Shown here one piece after another: positions 48,626-57,856 of a DNA stretch of 64,000 nucleotides. Where the stretch lies: positions 1 to 64,000 of the forward strand of contig JARXAK010000202.1 in assembly GCA_029865885.1 (NCBI GenBank), read 5' to 3'. Within the stretch, counting starts at the first letter, position 1. Each line of letters starts with the position of its first letter. The stretch is from Rhizobium sp. (GTDB lineage Bacteria; Pseudomonadota; Alphaproteobacteria; Rhizobiales; Rhizobiaceae). The notes under the pieces were generated by a model. The model had not been told where the DNA came from. It saw only the letters and a list, made by a program, of their open reading frames with translations, and did not search any database. The translations under genes and the position numbers were made by a program.

Positions 48626-50110
48626 TCAAACTCCAAACAGGCCAAACAGGAAGTGGAAACGATCCGACAGCTGGCCTTCCAGCCAAACACTGTCGAAGAT
48701 TTTCAGGAAGCAGAAGAACAGGGCCACGTTGATCCGCGGCCAGACCTGGTGGCGCCAGAAGCCATCATCCGGCGAGGTCTTGCGGCCCCAGATCTGCGAG
48801 ATGATCAGACCGGCCGACAGCAGACACACATAGAAGGCGAGCGTTTCGAACCGGTCCAGTTCATCAAGCGGCGTCCCATCGGCAAAGACATGGGACACGA
48901 AAATGAGATGATAGAGGAAGTTGCCGAAACCGGCCGCACAGAAGGTCGCGAACGCGATACGCAGGCGTGGCGATGTCTTGAACCAGCGCATGAAGGCTGG
49001 ATAGAAGAAGAAATCGACCAGAACCTCTTTGAAGTAATAGTAGTAGCGGTTCCAGAACTCGGCGATCGAGCGGGAGGCCAGCGGGTTCACGGTGTTGCGC
49101 GGAATATTGTAACCCATCATCCGCGCCACGGCGACAATCGCATGGCCCCAGGCCGCAATGATCAGCAGATCCACGCCGTAATTGACGAAGAGACCCAGCC
49201 ACCTGAGCCCGATGGGCATGGCCGCCGCATCCACTGGATTGAGGATCATGAAACCGAGCTTCGGCACACCCAGCATCTCGTGGAACAGGGTCGTGACAGC
49301 CAGACAGGTCCAGCTGAGGATAGCCGTCCAGACCGCAAGCTTCAGCGCCTTCAGGCGCGTCACGGCCAGCGCTTCATCATCTTTCGCCTCGAACCGCTTG
49401 AGAAAGGACAGACCCTTTCCGATCGGTGCGACATCGCCGCCCCAGACCGGGCGCATGTAAAGCGCCCGGACGCTGTCGGGAGCTGCAGCCTTCGCCTTCA
49501 GGTCAACAGCCGCATAGGCCAGAAACCAGAAGCAGGATGCCCAGACGGCCACGAAAGCCCAGAGAATCGCATGACCGTAATTCCCCGGCGGCAAGAAGGC
49601 GGCAATGGCAAGCAAGGCGAGGAAACCGGTCAGCTGGACCAGCACCGGACGCCGCGACCACAGGCCGCTGCTCAGTCTCTGGCCCGCGATCATGGCCTGC
49701 GCAAAACCGAGGAAAAGCAACACGCCGGCAATTTGCAAAGCCAGCGGAGGCACAGAGATGCCGGTCCCAAGCGCCGAAGCCAGATCCGTGATCATCGCGT
49801 TCATGTCTGCCGTCCGGAAGGGCCGCAGCAGCAGAAACACCAGACTTGACGTGATGAGGATGGCGAGCCGGTGTCCCGGCCATCGCGCGGCGGCAAGGAG
49901 CGTCAGTCCGATCAGCACGAGCGCCGATAGACTGATCTGCAAACTCAAGCCGAGTGCGGCCAGAAACAGCACATGGATCAGGAGCAGACCGCGGATCGTC
50001 CCGACAAAGGCGCGTGCATCCGCATTCGTATCGATCGTCAGCCAGGAACGGCGGAGCTGCAGGAGGCGTTGCAAGGGACTTGCCCCTTCCTGCTCGGAGA
50101 TAAGGCTCAC
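48626..50110 (-). CDS. MBOAT-like multi-pass membrane acyltransferase (DltB-type role inferred)
   Basis: Many TM segments, 'SIAEFWNRYYYYFKEVLVDFFFYPAFMRWF' and 'GFGNFLYHLIFVSHVF' with MBOAT-type His. Confidence 0.7.
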   Translation of the reverse strand: MSLISEQEGASPLQRLLQLRRSWLTIDTNADARAFVGTIRGLLLIHVLFLAALGLSLQISLSALVLIGLTLLAAARWPGHRLAILITSSLVFLLLRPFRTADMNAMITDLASALGTGISVPPLALQIAGVLLFLGFAQAMIAGQRLSSGLWSRRPVLVQLTGFLALLAIAAFLPPGNYGHAILWAFVAVWASCFWFLAYAAVDLKAKAAAPDSVRALYMRPVWGGDVAPIGKGLSFLKRFEAKDDEALAVTRLKALKLAVWTAILSWTCLAVTTLFHEMLGVPKLGFMILNPVDAAAMPIGLRWLGLFVNYGVDLLIIAAWGHAIVAVARMMGYNIPRNTVNPLASRSIAEFWNRYYYYFKEVLVDFFFYPAFMRWFKTSPRLRIAFATFCAAGFGNFLYHLIFVSHVFADGTPLDELDRFETLAFYVCLLSAGLIISQIWGRKTSPDDGFWRHQVWPRINVALFFCFLKIFDSVWLEGQLSDRFHFLFGLFGV

Positions 50111-51753
50111 GAAACGCCCCCTTCAAGGAGGTCGCGTAGCGCGCGCCGATCCACCTTGCCGTTGATGTTGACGGGCAGCGCATCCTTGAGATGGATGACT
50201 TCCGGAACCATGTAGCGCGGCAGGGAGCGCAGCATATTCGCCTGGATCGAAGCGGCCGTTTCACCGCTGCCAGCGACGAAGCCGACGAGGCCCGCCGCAG
50301 AACCATCGATGAAGGGCCAGGCCACCACGGCAACGACCGTGCTGTCAGCCGCAAGCCTCAAGTGGGCCTCCACCTCTTCCAGCTCGATCCGGTTCCCCTT
50401 CACCTTGACCTGATTATCCGTCCGGCCGAGATGGTGGTAGATCCCCTCGGCGTCGCACATGCCCAGATCCCCGGTCAGGTACCAGCGCTCTCCGCCGATC
50501 TCGCGAAAGCGGTCCGCGGTCTGCTCCGGTGATGCGAAATATCCGATCCCGACCTGCGGTCCGCCAAGCGCGATCTCCCCCGGCTCGCCGGCAGCGACAG
50601 GCTGCAGGTCAGGACCAAGGATCGCGATCTTGCCGTCGCTGAATGGCGCGCCGATCGCCACGACGCCGCGCCCCGGCGTGAGCGGCATCTCCACTCCCAC
50701 GCTTTGTCTGAGCATCACCACTGTGCATTCCGTTGGCCCGTAGATGTTCTCGATGGCACTGTTTGGCGCAGCAACCGCCCAGGCCTCGACGGTGGCACCA
50801 GGGAGAGGCTCCCCGCAAAAGATCGACAGACGGATGGTCTCGAACAGACCGGGCTTTAGAGAACCGGCAGCGCGCATCATGTTGACGATGGTCGGCACGG
50901 ACATCCAGGCCGTGATGCCATGACTGCGGATGAAGTGCTGCGGCGCCGACAGTTCGAGCGCCGACATCACATGCAACGCGGCACCGGATTCCAGTGTCAG
51001 GAAGAGATTATGCACACTGAGGTCGAAAGTCAGGTCATGCGCTTCCGCCACACGATCCTGAATGCCCAAACCGGTCCAGGAGCGCGCCTGCGCCAGATAG
51101 GAAGCGAGCGAGCCGGCCGAAATGACCACCCCCTTGGGAAGTCCGGTCGTCCCGGAGGTGAAGATGATATAGGCCTCATGATCCGGCGCCACCATGACAG
51201 GTGCCGCAAGCGGTGCGTCGCTCAAGCCGTCCAGCGGCATGATCCGGGGATCGGTTGTTGCCGGCATGTCGGCCTTTTCCGGGCCGATGATGATGTCAGG
51301 CGCGGCAGCCATGACCTCCGGTGTCAAGAGACCGATGCCGTTGCGATCGACAATCAGGGCATCGAGGTCAAGCAGGCCCATCAGCTTGATCAGCCGCTCG
51401 GCTGGCCATTTCTGATTGAGCGGCACATAGGTCGCTCCAGCCATGCAGGCTCCGAGAACACCGACATAGCCTTCAAGGCTGCGGGTTGCCAGAATGCCGA
51501 CCCGCCGCTGCTTCAGCCGAGGCGCAAGAAAGCCGGCAAGCCGCGCGATCTTCTCCGCCAAGGCGTCATAGGTAAACTCGCGCCGGGCGACGACAAGGGC
51601 GGTTGCATTGGGGTGAGCCTGCGCGCAGTCCCAAAATGGCGCGGCGAGGTTGAAGTTATCAAGCCTGTTTTGCACTGGAACACCGTTCAAGATTTTAACC
51701 CGCGTCACTGTTGTCTGACTGTTGGATGGCGATGATCGGGGCGACGTCATCAT
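50107..51753 (-). CDS. Amino-acid adenylation enzyme, DltA/AlmE-like stand-alone A domain
   Basis: YIIFTSGTTGLPKGVVIS, LTFDLSVHNLFLTL (FDxS motif), LSIFCGEPLPGA, IENIYGPTECTV, GERWYLTGDLG, KVKGNRIELEEVEAHL, LPVNINGKVDRRAL. Confidence 0.9.
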   Translation of the reverse strand: MMTSPRSSPSNSQTTVTRVKILNGVPVQNRLDNFNLAAPFWDCAQAHPNATALVVARREFTYDALAEKIARLAGFLAPRLKQRRVGILATRSLEGYVGVLGACMAGATYVPLNQKWPAERLIKLMGLLDLDALIVDRNGIGLLTPEVMAAAPDIIIGPEKADMPATTDPRIMPLDGLSDAPLAAPVMVAPDHEAYIIFTSGTTGLPKGVVISAGSLASYLAQARSWTGLGIQDRVAEAHDLTFDLSVHNLFLTLESGAALHVMSALELSAPQHFIRSHGITAWMSVPTIVNMMRAAGSLKPGLFETIRLSIFCGEPLPGATVEAWAVAAPNSAIENIYGPTECTVVMLRQSVGVEMPLTPGRGVVAIGAPFSDGKIAILGPDLQPVAAGEPGEIALGGPQVGIGYFASPEQTADRFREIGGERWYLTGDLGMCDAEGIYHHLGRTDNQVKVKGNRIELEEVEAHLRLAADSTVVAVVAWPFIDGSAAGLVGFVAGSGETAASIQANMLRSLPRYMVPEVIHLKDALPVNINGKVDRRALRDLLEGGVS

Positions 51754-51797
51754 TCCGGTTGCGGTCCGCCCAATGCCAAGACCGGATCCCCGCCCCG

Positions 51798-52685
51798 CTA
51801 GAAGTCGGCGGCGACCATCAGCGCCGAAGCAGCGGCCGCCGACCCGACCGCCATCGATAGCCAGGGCCGCTTTTGCGAGACATCGATCGTGAAGAGATTG
51901 AGCGGAAAGAGGTGCTGATGCGATTGGGGTGACGCCCTTCGCTTCGGCGCCGGCAGATACCATTCGTCATCGAACCAGCGCCAGTCGTCCGCCCATGTCC
52001 AGCAGTCATGCCGCTTGTAAACGGCTGCCACTTCTTCCGCGAAAGCCTTGTCGGTTGGAAGACGGATCGGCTGCCCCGGAGAGGTCTGAAAATACCGCAT
52101 CGCCAGCGGCAGCGATCGGTTGGTGCAATAGTTCGACATCCAGAGATTGAAGCCGATCTCGTCTCTCAGGCCTTGCAGGACACGGAAGAGCTGAACATGT
52201 TCTTCGTGACCATACTCTCCCCAGGGGTTGTGCGTGAACACGTTCATGCCCGGACGCAGGCGAGCGCGCAGCAGCGCTTGAATCTTGACGAAGTTGTTCC
52301 GATAGGCCGTCAGAACACTGTGTTCGGCCACCCGCATTTCGCCCATGCCGACTTTGCCAAGCGCCCGGCGCGACATGCGGGTCAGCTCGCGTCGCTGGCT
52401 TTCAAAGCTAAGGACGAGACCATCCGGACTTTCGCGAGGGTCCTCCCAGCTGGCACAGCCAGCGGCACCGGATTCCGCAACATTGAGGCAGCTGACACCA
52501 CTCCTCGGGAAATCGGCGAGAGCCGCTGCCCGCTTCTCCCCCAGTCCCGGCTGCGCCCAGAAATCGCGAAACACCACGATCACTTCGTCGACATCCTTCA
52601 GAATGGCATTGAACCACAGCAATTCGTCGTCGGGATGGGCCGCAACGATGACGGAATTGTTCAAGAAGGCCGGGCGCTCGTTCAT
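51798..52685 (-). CDS. PIG-L/LmbE family deacetylase
   Basis: VIVAAHPDDELLWFNAIL (AHPDDE Zn motif) and 'NPWGEYGHEEHVQLFRVL' second His motif. Confidence 0.88.
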   Translation of the reverse strand: MNERPAFLNNSVIVAAHPDDELLWFNAILKDVDEVIVVFRDFWAQPGLGEKRAAALADFPRSGVSCLNVAESGAAGCASWEDPRESPDGLVLSFESQRRELTRMSRRALGKVGMGEMRVAEHSVLTAYRNNFVKIQALLRARLRPGMNVFTHNPWGEYGHEEHVQLFRVLQGLRDEIGFNLWMSNYCTNRSLPLAMRYFQTSPGQPIRLPTDKAFAEEVAAVYKRHDCWTWADDWRWFDDEWYLPAPKRRASPQSHQHLFPLNLFTIDVSQKRPWLSMAVGSAAAASALMVAADF

Positions 52686-53857
52686 CCATTGTCCTCCCCG
52701 GATGTCTGCCGGTGGGCAAAAGCTGTCGTGGTTGTGGGGGCGGCACCATCCCGCCAACGCTCGCGCCAGCGCAAGGCGGTCAGCGCCAGGGCTCCTCGCA
52801 ATGTCGAGGCCTGCGTCAGCGTATGCAGGGCCGTGGGCACCGTGCCGAAATCAGCCTTGAAGGGCTCGTCACCGATGGTGAAATCGAAGGTTTGCCCGCC
52901 AGCATTGATCCAGTCTGCAATCATGCCGTCATACAGCAGGAGACCTGGGGAATGACGGCCATGAGCCTGATAGTCGCACCCGATGAGCAGGTAATGAAGC
53001 CGCCCGCGCTCCGTCACTGAGAATGTGTAGCCGATCACCTCGCCGCCGACTTCCAGCGCATAGACCCGGGCAAAATCCGCTGGGGCGCCGGACTGCGCAA
53101 CGGTGCGATAGAAGGCCAGCGCTGCCGGTGCGGCGATCACATCCTGCTCGAAACGCCCCTCACGCAGCTCAGCCAACCGACCGATGGCCGCAGCAATGGC
53201 CTGCTCTCCCTCGATGACAACGAGCCGGGCACCATCCCCCTTGAAGAAGCGCTTGCGCTTGCGCGCAAGGTAGCGCGCAAAGCTCTCCGTGAGCGCCTGT
53301 TCGCGCCAGCGCTCCACGGGACCAGCAAGGGCAGTGGCATGTGCTGAAAATCCGAGTTTCCTGACGCTGCCGGGCAGGAGAGCCTGCCACAGCGGCAGAT
53401 GCTCATCCCTGATGGGCTTCACCCGCAACAGGTCGTGAGACGGCAATGCTGCGGCAAGGCTTGCGCGGATCGACCTGTGGTCACCCTGCATCTGCCACCA
53501 GTCGAGGTCGACGACAGGCGCCGCGTAATCACTCACGCCGAGATCGGCGCTTTCAAGGACAGTAACACCCGAAAGCTTCCGCACAATCAGCGGCAGGACG
53601 ATTGACGGAGGTTGCCCCGGTCCGGGTCGCCCGACCAACGCCACAGCGCGGGCCGCCCTTGAAGGGGCAAGATGACGATAAAACGCCTGGAGCCAGAGCG
53701 GATGCTGAAAGGCGGAAGCGCCGGAGCGTGCATAAAGCGCCGCGTAGTCGGCTGATTGGAAAAACTCTTCTGTAGAAACCTCGACGACAAACGGCATCGC
53801 CGCGCCTGCGCCGGCGCGACCACCATCAGTCAAACGTGGATCGTCTGCAACAACCAT
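52682..53857 (-). CDS. GNAT family N-acetyltransferase, CelD/BcsL-type (GNAT_6)
   Basis: 'SAFQHPLWLQAFYRHL', 'FARYLARKRKRFFKGDGARLVVIEGEQ', 'YALEVGGEVIGYTFSVTERGRLHYLLIGCDYQAHGRHSPGLLLYDGMIADWINAGGQTFDFTIGDEPFKADFG'. Confidence 0.85.
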   Translation of the reverse strand: MVVADDPRLTDGGRAGAGAAMPFVVEVSTEEFFQSADYAALYARSGASAFQHPLWLQAFYRHLAPSRAARAVALVGRPGPGQPPSIVLPLIVRKLSGVTVLESADLGVSDYAAPVVDLDWWQMQGDHRSIRASLAAALPSHDLLRVKPIRDEHLPLWQALLPGSVRKLGFSAHATALAGPVERWREQALTESFARYLARKRKRFFKGDGARLVVIEGEQAIAAAIGRLAELREGRFEQDVIAAPAALAFYRTVAQSGAPADFARVYALEVGGEVIGYTFSVTERGRLHYLLIGCDYQAHGRHSPGLLLYDGMIADWINAGGQTFDFTIGDEPFKADFGTVPTALHTLTQASTLRGALALTALRWRERWRDGAAPTTTTAFAHRQTSGEDNG

Positions 53858-54305
53858 GACCGATTGGATATCAAGCGAAGCCGTAAAGAAGATTAACGCA
53901 GAATGAACAATCGGGATTATCGTGAATCTTGAGTAAAATTCTTTGTTACCAACCGCACGGGACATGAAACGGCACAAACCGTATCTTGGCATCACGAACG
54001 CGTTACTGGAGAGTGGCAACGCGCAGTGGCATAAAGACGTATCCTCATGTATTCACCAATGCTGGCGTAAAGCAATTTTCACCGCTATCAACAATCAATA
54101 GTTGTCAATCTGCAAGTCGATGCCCGCTTAAGGATCAGATGAAAAACGCTCCGACACGAGCGCTGCGGCACGGCACCCTTTTCTCAAGGAGGGCTTGTGC
54201 TGGATAGCAATCCCATGAGACCGTGGGCTAAAGTGTTCACACTTCCGCTGTATCTCTCACCTGCAACGAAACAGGCAATTCTGCTCAACTCAAGGCGTCG
54301 AAGGA

Positions 54306-55466
54306 ATGAACGGGGCAGCATTTTTCCTGGTGGTCAACTTTATTGTCGCCATGTCGTTCAGCGCCGTCTTTATCGTGGTCGCCCGCCGCAGTCAGTCCCG
54401 CAGGGCCGCGATCTGGCTGGGAACCGGTTTCGGCATCGCCTCAATTTCCGCGATCTGTGAGCTGCTCGTGGCCTATACAGGCCAGCCACGGCTCTGGGCA
54501 TTCGGTGCCTTCGCCACAGTGCTGTCAGGATTGGTGATGCTGACCGTCGGCGTTGGGGAAATGTACCGCCGTCGCATTGATGCGCGGCTCATCGCCATTT
54601 TCGTTACCATCAGCCTGTTTGTGGCACTCGCGATCTATGATCTTCCTCGCGGAACACCTCTGCAGGCATTCCTTTACCAGAGCCCGTTTGCACTTGTGGT
54701 ACTCGCGGGTGCGTTCATGGTGCTGCTCGCCCGACAGCGCACGGCAATCGACAAGTTCCTGGGCGTCCTTTTGCTGGCAGCCGGCATCCACTTCCTCCTG
54801 AAGGCCGGACTGGCGGTGGCCCTGGGAGCCGGAACCACGGCCAAAGACTACGTTCACACGAACTATGCCCTCATCTCGCAAAGCCTGACAGCCGTCTTGA
54901 TGGTGGCGGTGGGACTGACACTGCTTGCCAAGCTCGTGCTGGAAATCCTGGCGTTGCAACGCACGGAATCGGAGATCGACAGCCTGTCAGGGCTCGCCAA
55001 CAGGCGCGGCTTCGACCGTCACGTCCAGTCTGTGCTGGCAAGCAATCCAGACGGACCCCATGCGATCATTCTCTGCGACCTTGATCATTTCAAGCGCATC
55101 AACGACACGTTCGGCCATCATGTCGGCGATACTGTCATCCAGGCCTTCGCCGAAAGCCTGACCCGTCACGCGCCCGTTCGCGCGGCAGTCGGTCGTCTCG
55201 GTGGCGAAGAGTTCGTCCTCTTTCTGCCCAACACACTGATCGATGATGCGGTTCAGATGGCGCAGCAGTTGAGGCGCGAGAGCATGTCGCTGAATGTTCT
55301 TCCGCACTCCTTGAACGTAACCGCAAGCTTTGGCGTTGCGCATGTGTCGTCGCAAACCGATCTTAGCGAGGCATTGCGTCGGGCAGATCAGGCCCTCTAC
55401 AAAGCCAAGGACGCAGGGCGAAACAGGGTCAAGGTCGCCACGCCGCAGGCGGCAACGGGCACATAG
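54306..55466 (+). CDS. Membrane-anchored diguanylate cyclase (GGDEF domain)
   Basis: About 6 TM N-terminus; 'DSLSGLANRRGFDRHV', 'LCDLDHFKRINDTFGHHVGD', 'GRLGGEEFVLFLP'. Confidence 0.93.
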   Translation: MNGAAFFLVVNFIVAMSFSAVFIVVARRSQSRRAAIWLGTGFGIASISAICELLVAYTGQPRLWAFGAFATVLSGLVMLTVGVGEMYRRRIDARLIAIFVTISLFVALAIYDLPRGTPLQAFLYQSPFALVVLAGAFMVLLARQRTAIDKFLGVLLLAAGIHFLLKAGLAVALGAGTTAKDYVHTNYALISQSLTAVLMVAVGLTLLAKLVLEILALQRTESEIDSLSGLANRRGFDRHVQSVLASNPDGPHAIILCDLDHFKRINDTFGHHVGDTVIQAFAESLTRHAPVRAAVGRLGGEEFVLFLPNTLIDDAVQMAQQLRRESMSLNVLPHSLNVTASFGVAHVSSQTDLSEALRRADQALYKAKDAGRNRVKVATPQAATGT

Positions 55467-55825
55467 TCCCTGGACTCCGATCGGGCTCAACGATCCCTAT
55501 GCCCGTATAAGCAAAGTGCTCGGTTGGCAGTCGGTTGACGTTGATCTGCTCGAACTGGGTTTCATCCGAGCCCGCCTTGTGGCGAGACAGGTCCACCGGC
55601 CGGTCACAATGCAGGTTCGGTGGAAAAAGATCGCCCATCGGCATCCTGGAGTACGTGGTGACGCATGGCATTGATGCGCTCCGGCTGGACAACGGCGCTG
55701 TGGCCCATCCAGGCGATGACGTCACCTCCGGCCTCATCGTCTGGGCAGCATCCATGCCAGGACAAAGGCCGAATTCCAGCCCATGCCAAGTTGACGGCGA
55801 ATAGCAGCTTAAAATAAAGTTAAAC

Positions 55826-55842
55826 TTACCGTGAAAATGATG
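55826..55842. promoter_or_regulatory. Candidate IacR operator near iacR (TTACCGTGAAAATGATG)
   Basis: Shares core CGTGAAAAT with the motif in the iacH-iacI intergenic region. Confidence 0.35.
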
Positions 55843-55882
55843 ATAAAGACCCGGCCCGGAATCCGGACATGGAGTAGCTTCT

Positions 55883-56332
55883 TTGAACGCCAAAATCGCA
55901 ACGCCGTACTCGAAGAAGAACTGGCCCTTCTATTGGATCAGCCGGGTCGACCAGCGTTATGTGCAGGTGCTCGAAAGACGGCTGAAGCCGATGGGGATCG
56001 ATGCACCACGCTGGCGCGTTTTGATGTCGCTGCGCGAGGACACCTATCTGTCGGTTTCCGAGATCGCGGAATTCTCCACCATGCGGCTCAACACGACCAC
56101 CAAGGTTGTGCAGCGTTTGATCGCCGACGGCCTGGTGACCACACGCGTGCGTCCGACCGATGCGCGAGCGACGGAGGTGAGCCTCACGCCAGAGGGCGAG
56201 CGCATGGGGACGCTCGCACTTGCAGAGGTAAGCGATATCTTCGAGCTGGCCTTCCGCGCCGTCAGCAATGAGGAGATGGACGTGCTCAACACAATTCTCG
56301 AGAAAGTGTTCAGCCAGTTGAATCGCATGTAG
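55883..56332 (+). CDS. iacR: MarR family regulator of IAA catabolism (IacR-like)
   Basis: MarR wHTH 'YLSVSEIAEFSTMRLNTTTKVVQRLIADGLVTTRVRPTDARATEVSLTPEGE'; adjacent to the iac genes; TTG start. Confidence 0.85.
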   Translation: MNAKIATPYSKKNWPFYWISRVDQRYVQVLERRLKPMGIDAPRWRVLMSLREDTYLSVSEIAEFSTMRLNTTTKVVQRLIADGLVTTRVRPTDARATEVSLTPEGERMGTLALAEVSDIFELAFRAVSNEEMDVLNTILEKVFSQLNRM

Positions 56333-56344
56333 GCGCGATGGGCC

Positions 56345-56854
56345 TCAACGGCCCGCTTCGGCCTGCAGATGATGGAAATGGCGGCCAAACCAGATCAGGC
56401 CCTGTGGCTGCTCAGCATGCAGTTTCACCGCGTCGACCTCGCAGGTCAGCACCGAATGGGAGCCGACCGAGCGCACATCGACGATGCGGCAGTCAAAGGC
56501 AACTTCGGCATCATCAAGAACCGGCGCTCCGGTTTCGAGTTTGACCCAATTGGCCCCTTCGAAGCGATCGCCGACATCCTTGCTGGCAAAACGGCGTGAC
56601 AGATCCTGATGCCGGCCGCCGAGAACGTTGACGGCCAGGACCGCATTTTCGACGAAGAGATCGTGACAGCGAATGCCGCGGTTGACACAGACGATCAATG
56701 TTGGCGGACTGTCGGTGACGGACACCACGGCAGAGGCCGTCATGCCGTGGCGACCTGCCGGGCCGTCCGATGTCAGGAGCGTTACGGCGGCGCCAAGACG
56801 GCTCATGCCCTCCCGGAAGGTCAAGGCGGCTTCAGTCGGCTGGGGTATCGTCAT
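56345..56854 (-). CDS. iacG: Flavin reductase, IacG-like
   Basis: 'FREGMSRLGAAVTLLTSDGPAGRHGMTASAVVSVTDSPPTLIVCVNRGI' flavin reductase-like domain; iac synteny. Confidence 0.85.
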   Translation of the reverse strand: MTIPQPTEAALTFREGMSRLGAAVTLLTSDGPAGRHGMTASAVVSVTDSPPTLIVCVNRGIRCHDLFVENAVLAVNVLGGRHQDLSRRFASKDVGDRFEGANWVKLETGAPVLDDAEVAFDCRIVDVRSVGSHSVLTCEVDAVKLHAEQPQGLIWFGRHFHHLQAEAGR

Positions 56855-56880
56855 TCTCGTCTCCCTGGCGCCGCAGCGCA

Positions 56881-57849
56881 TCAAACATCCAGAACCAGTT
56901 TCGAACTGCAGGACCGTGAACAGCAGGCACAGATCATCGTGCCCTCCTCCCGTTCGTCGTCGGTCAGGAACTTGTCGCGATGGTCGGGCGTCCCCTCCAG
57001 AACGTCGGTCACGCAGGTACCGCAGACACCCTCCTCACACTTGACCTCGACCTTGACGCCCGCCCGGGCGAGAGCCTTGGCGATCGTATCCTCTGGTCCG
57101 ACCGTCACCGTGATGCCGGAGCGGCGCGCCTCCACCTCGAAGCCTTCTCCCGATGTGTCGACATCGGCGGAGAAATACTCGCGATGGACGTTCGCCGGCA
57201 AATGACCGGCGGCTTCCGCGCCTGAGATCACCCAGTCCATGAAGCCCTGAGGCCCACAGACATAGAGATGCGTAGTCGCCGAGGGTGCAGGCAGATCGCG
57301 GTTGAGATCGAGCCGTTGCTCGGTCGGTTGATCATCGAAGTGGAAGACGACACGGTCTGCCCAGGGCGCGTCGACGATGATCTCCTGGAAGGCCGTAACG
57401 GCGCGCGATCGTGTGCAGTAGTGAAGCACGAAGTCTCGGCCAAGGGCATGCAGGCGACGTGCCATGGCAAGCATCGGGGTGATCCCGATCCCGCCGCCAA
57501 AGAGCACGGTCTTTTCCGCAGTCTCGGCGAGCGGAAAATGATTCCGTGGCCCCTCAACCTCAAACACCACACCCGGTCGCGCAAGCCGGTGCACGGCGGC
57601 CGATCCACCGCGCGTCTTCGGGTCAAGCAGGACGCCGATCTCGTAGAAGCCGGTCTCGGCCGGATCCGAGCAGAGAGAATACTGCCGCCACAGATCGAGC
57701 GAACCGTCCTTCAGCCTCAGGTCGAGATGTGCCCCGGCATCGGACTTGGGCAGAGGAGCGCCGTCTGCTCGCGCCAGCCTCAACCGCAGGATATTGCCGG
57801 GCTCCTCGTGGCGCTCTGCAATTTTCAGGTTCAAACGTTCGCTGGTCAT
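56881..57849 (-). CDS. iacF: PDR/VanB-type oxidoreductase (FMN/NAD/2Fe-2S), IacF-like
   Basis: 'FGGGIGITPMLAMARRLHALGRDFVLHYCTRS', C-terminal [2Fe-2S] 'KCEEGVCGTCVTDVLEG...MICACCSRS'. Confidence 0.85.
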   Translation of the reverse strand: MTSERLNLKIAERHEEPGNILRLRLARADGAPLPKSDAGAHLDLRLKDGSLDLWRQYSLCSDPAETGFYEIGVLLDPKTRGGSAAVHRLARPGVVFEVEGPRNHFPLAETAEKTVLFGGGIGITPMLAMARRLHALGRDFVLHYCTRSRAVTAFQEIIVDAPWADRVVFHFDDQPTEQRLDLNRDLPAPSATTHLYVCGPQGFMDWVISGAEAAGHLPANVHREYFSADVDTSGEGFEVEARRSGITVTVGPEDTIAKALARAGVKVEVKCEEGVCGTCVTDVLEGTPDHRDKFLTDDEREEGTMICACCSRSCSSKLVLDV

Positions 57850-57856
57850 ATCCACC

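Noticed and set aside
55467-55825. Possible gene remnant between the diguanylate cyclase and iacR
   Set aside because: Several short frames on both strands but none with a recognisable domain or ribosome-binding site; could be decayed coding DNA but I cannot support a pseudogene call.
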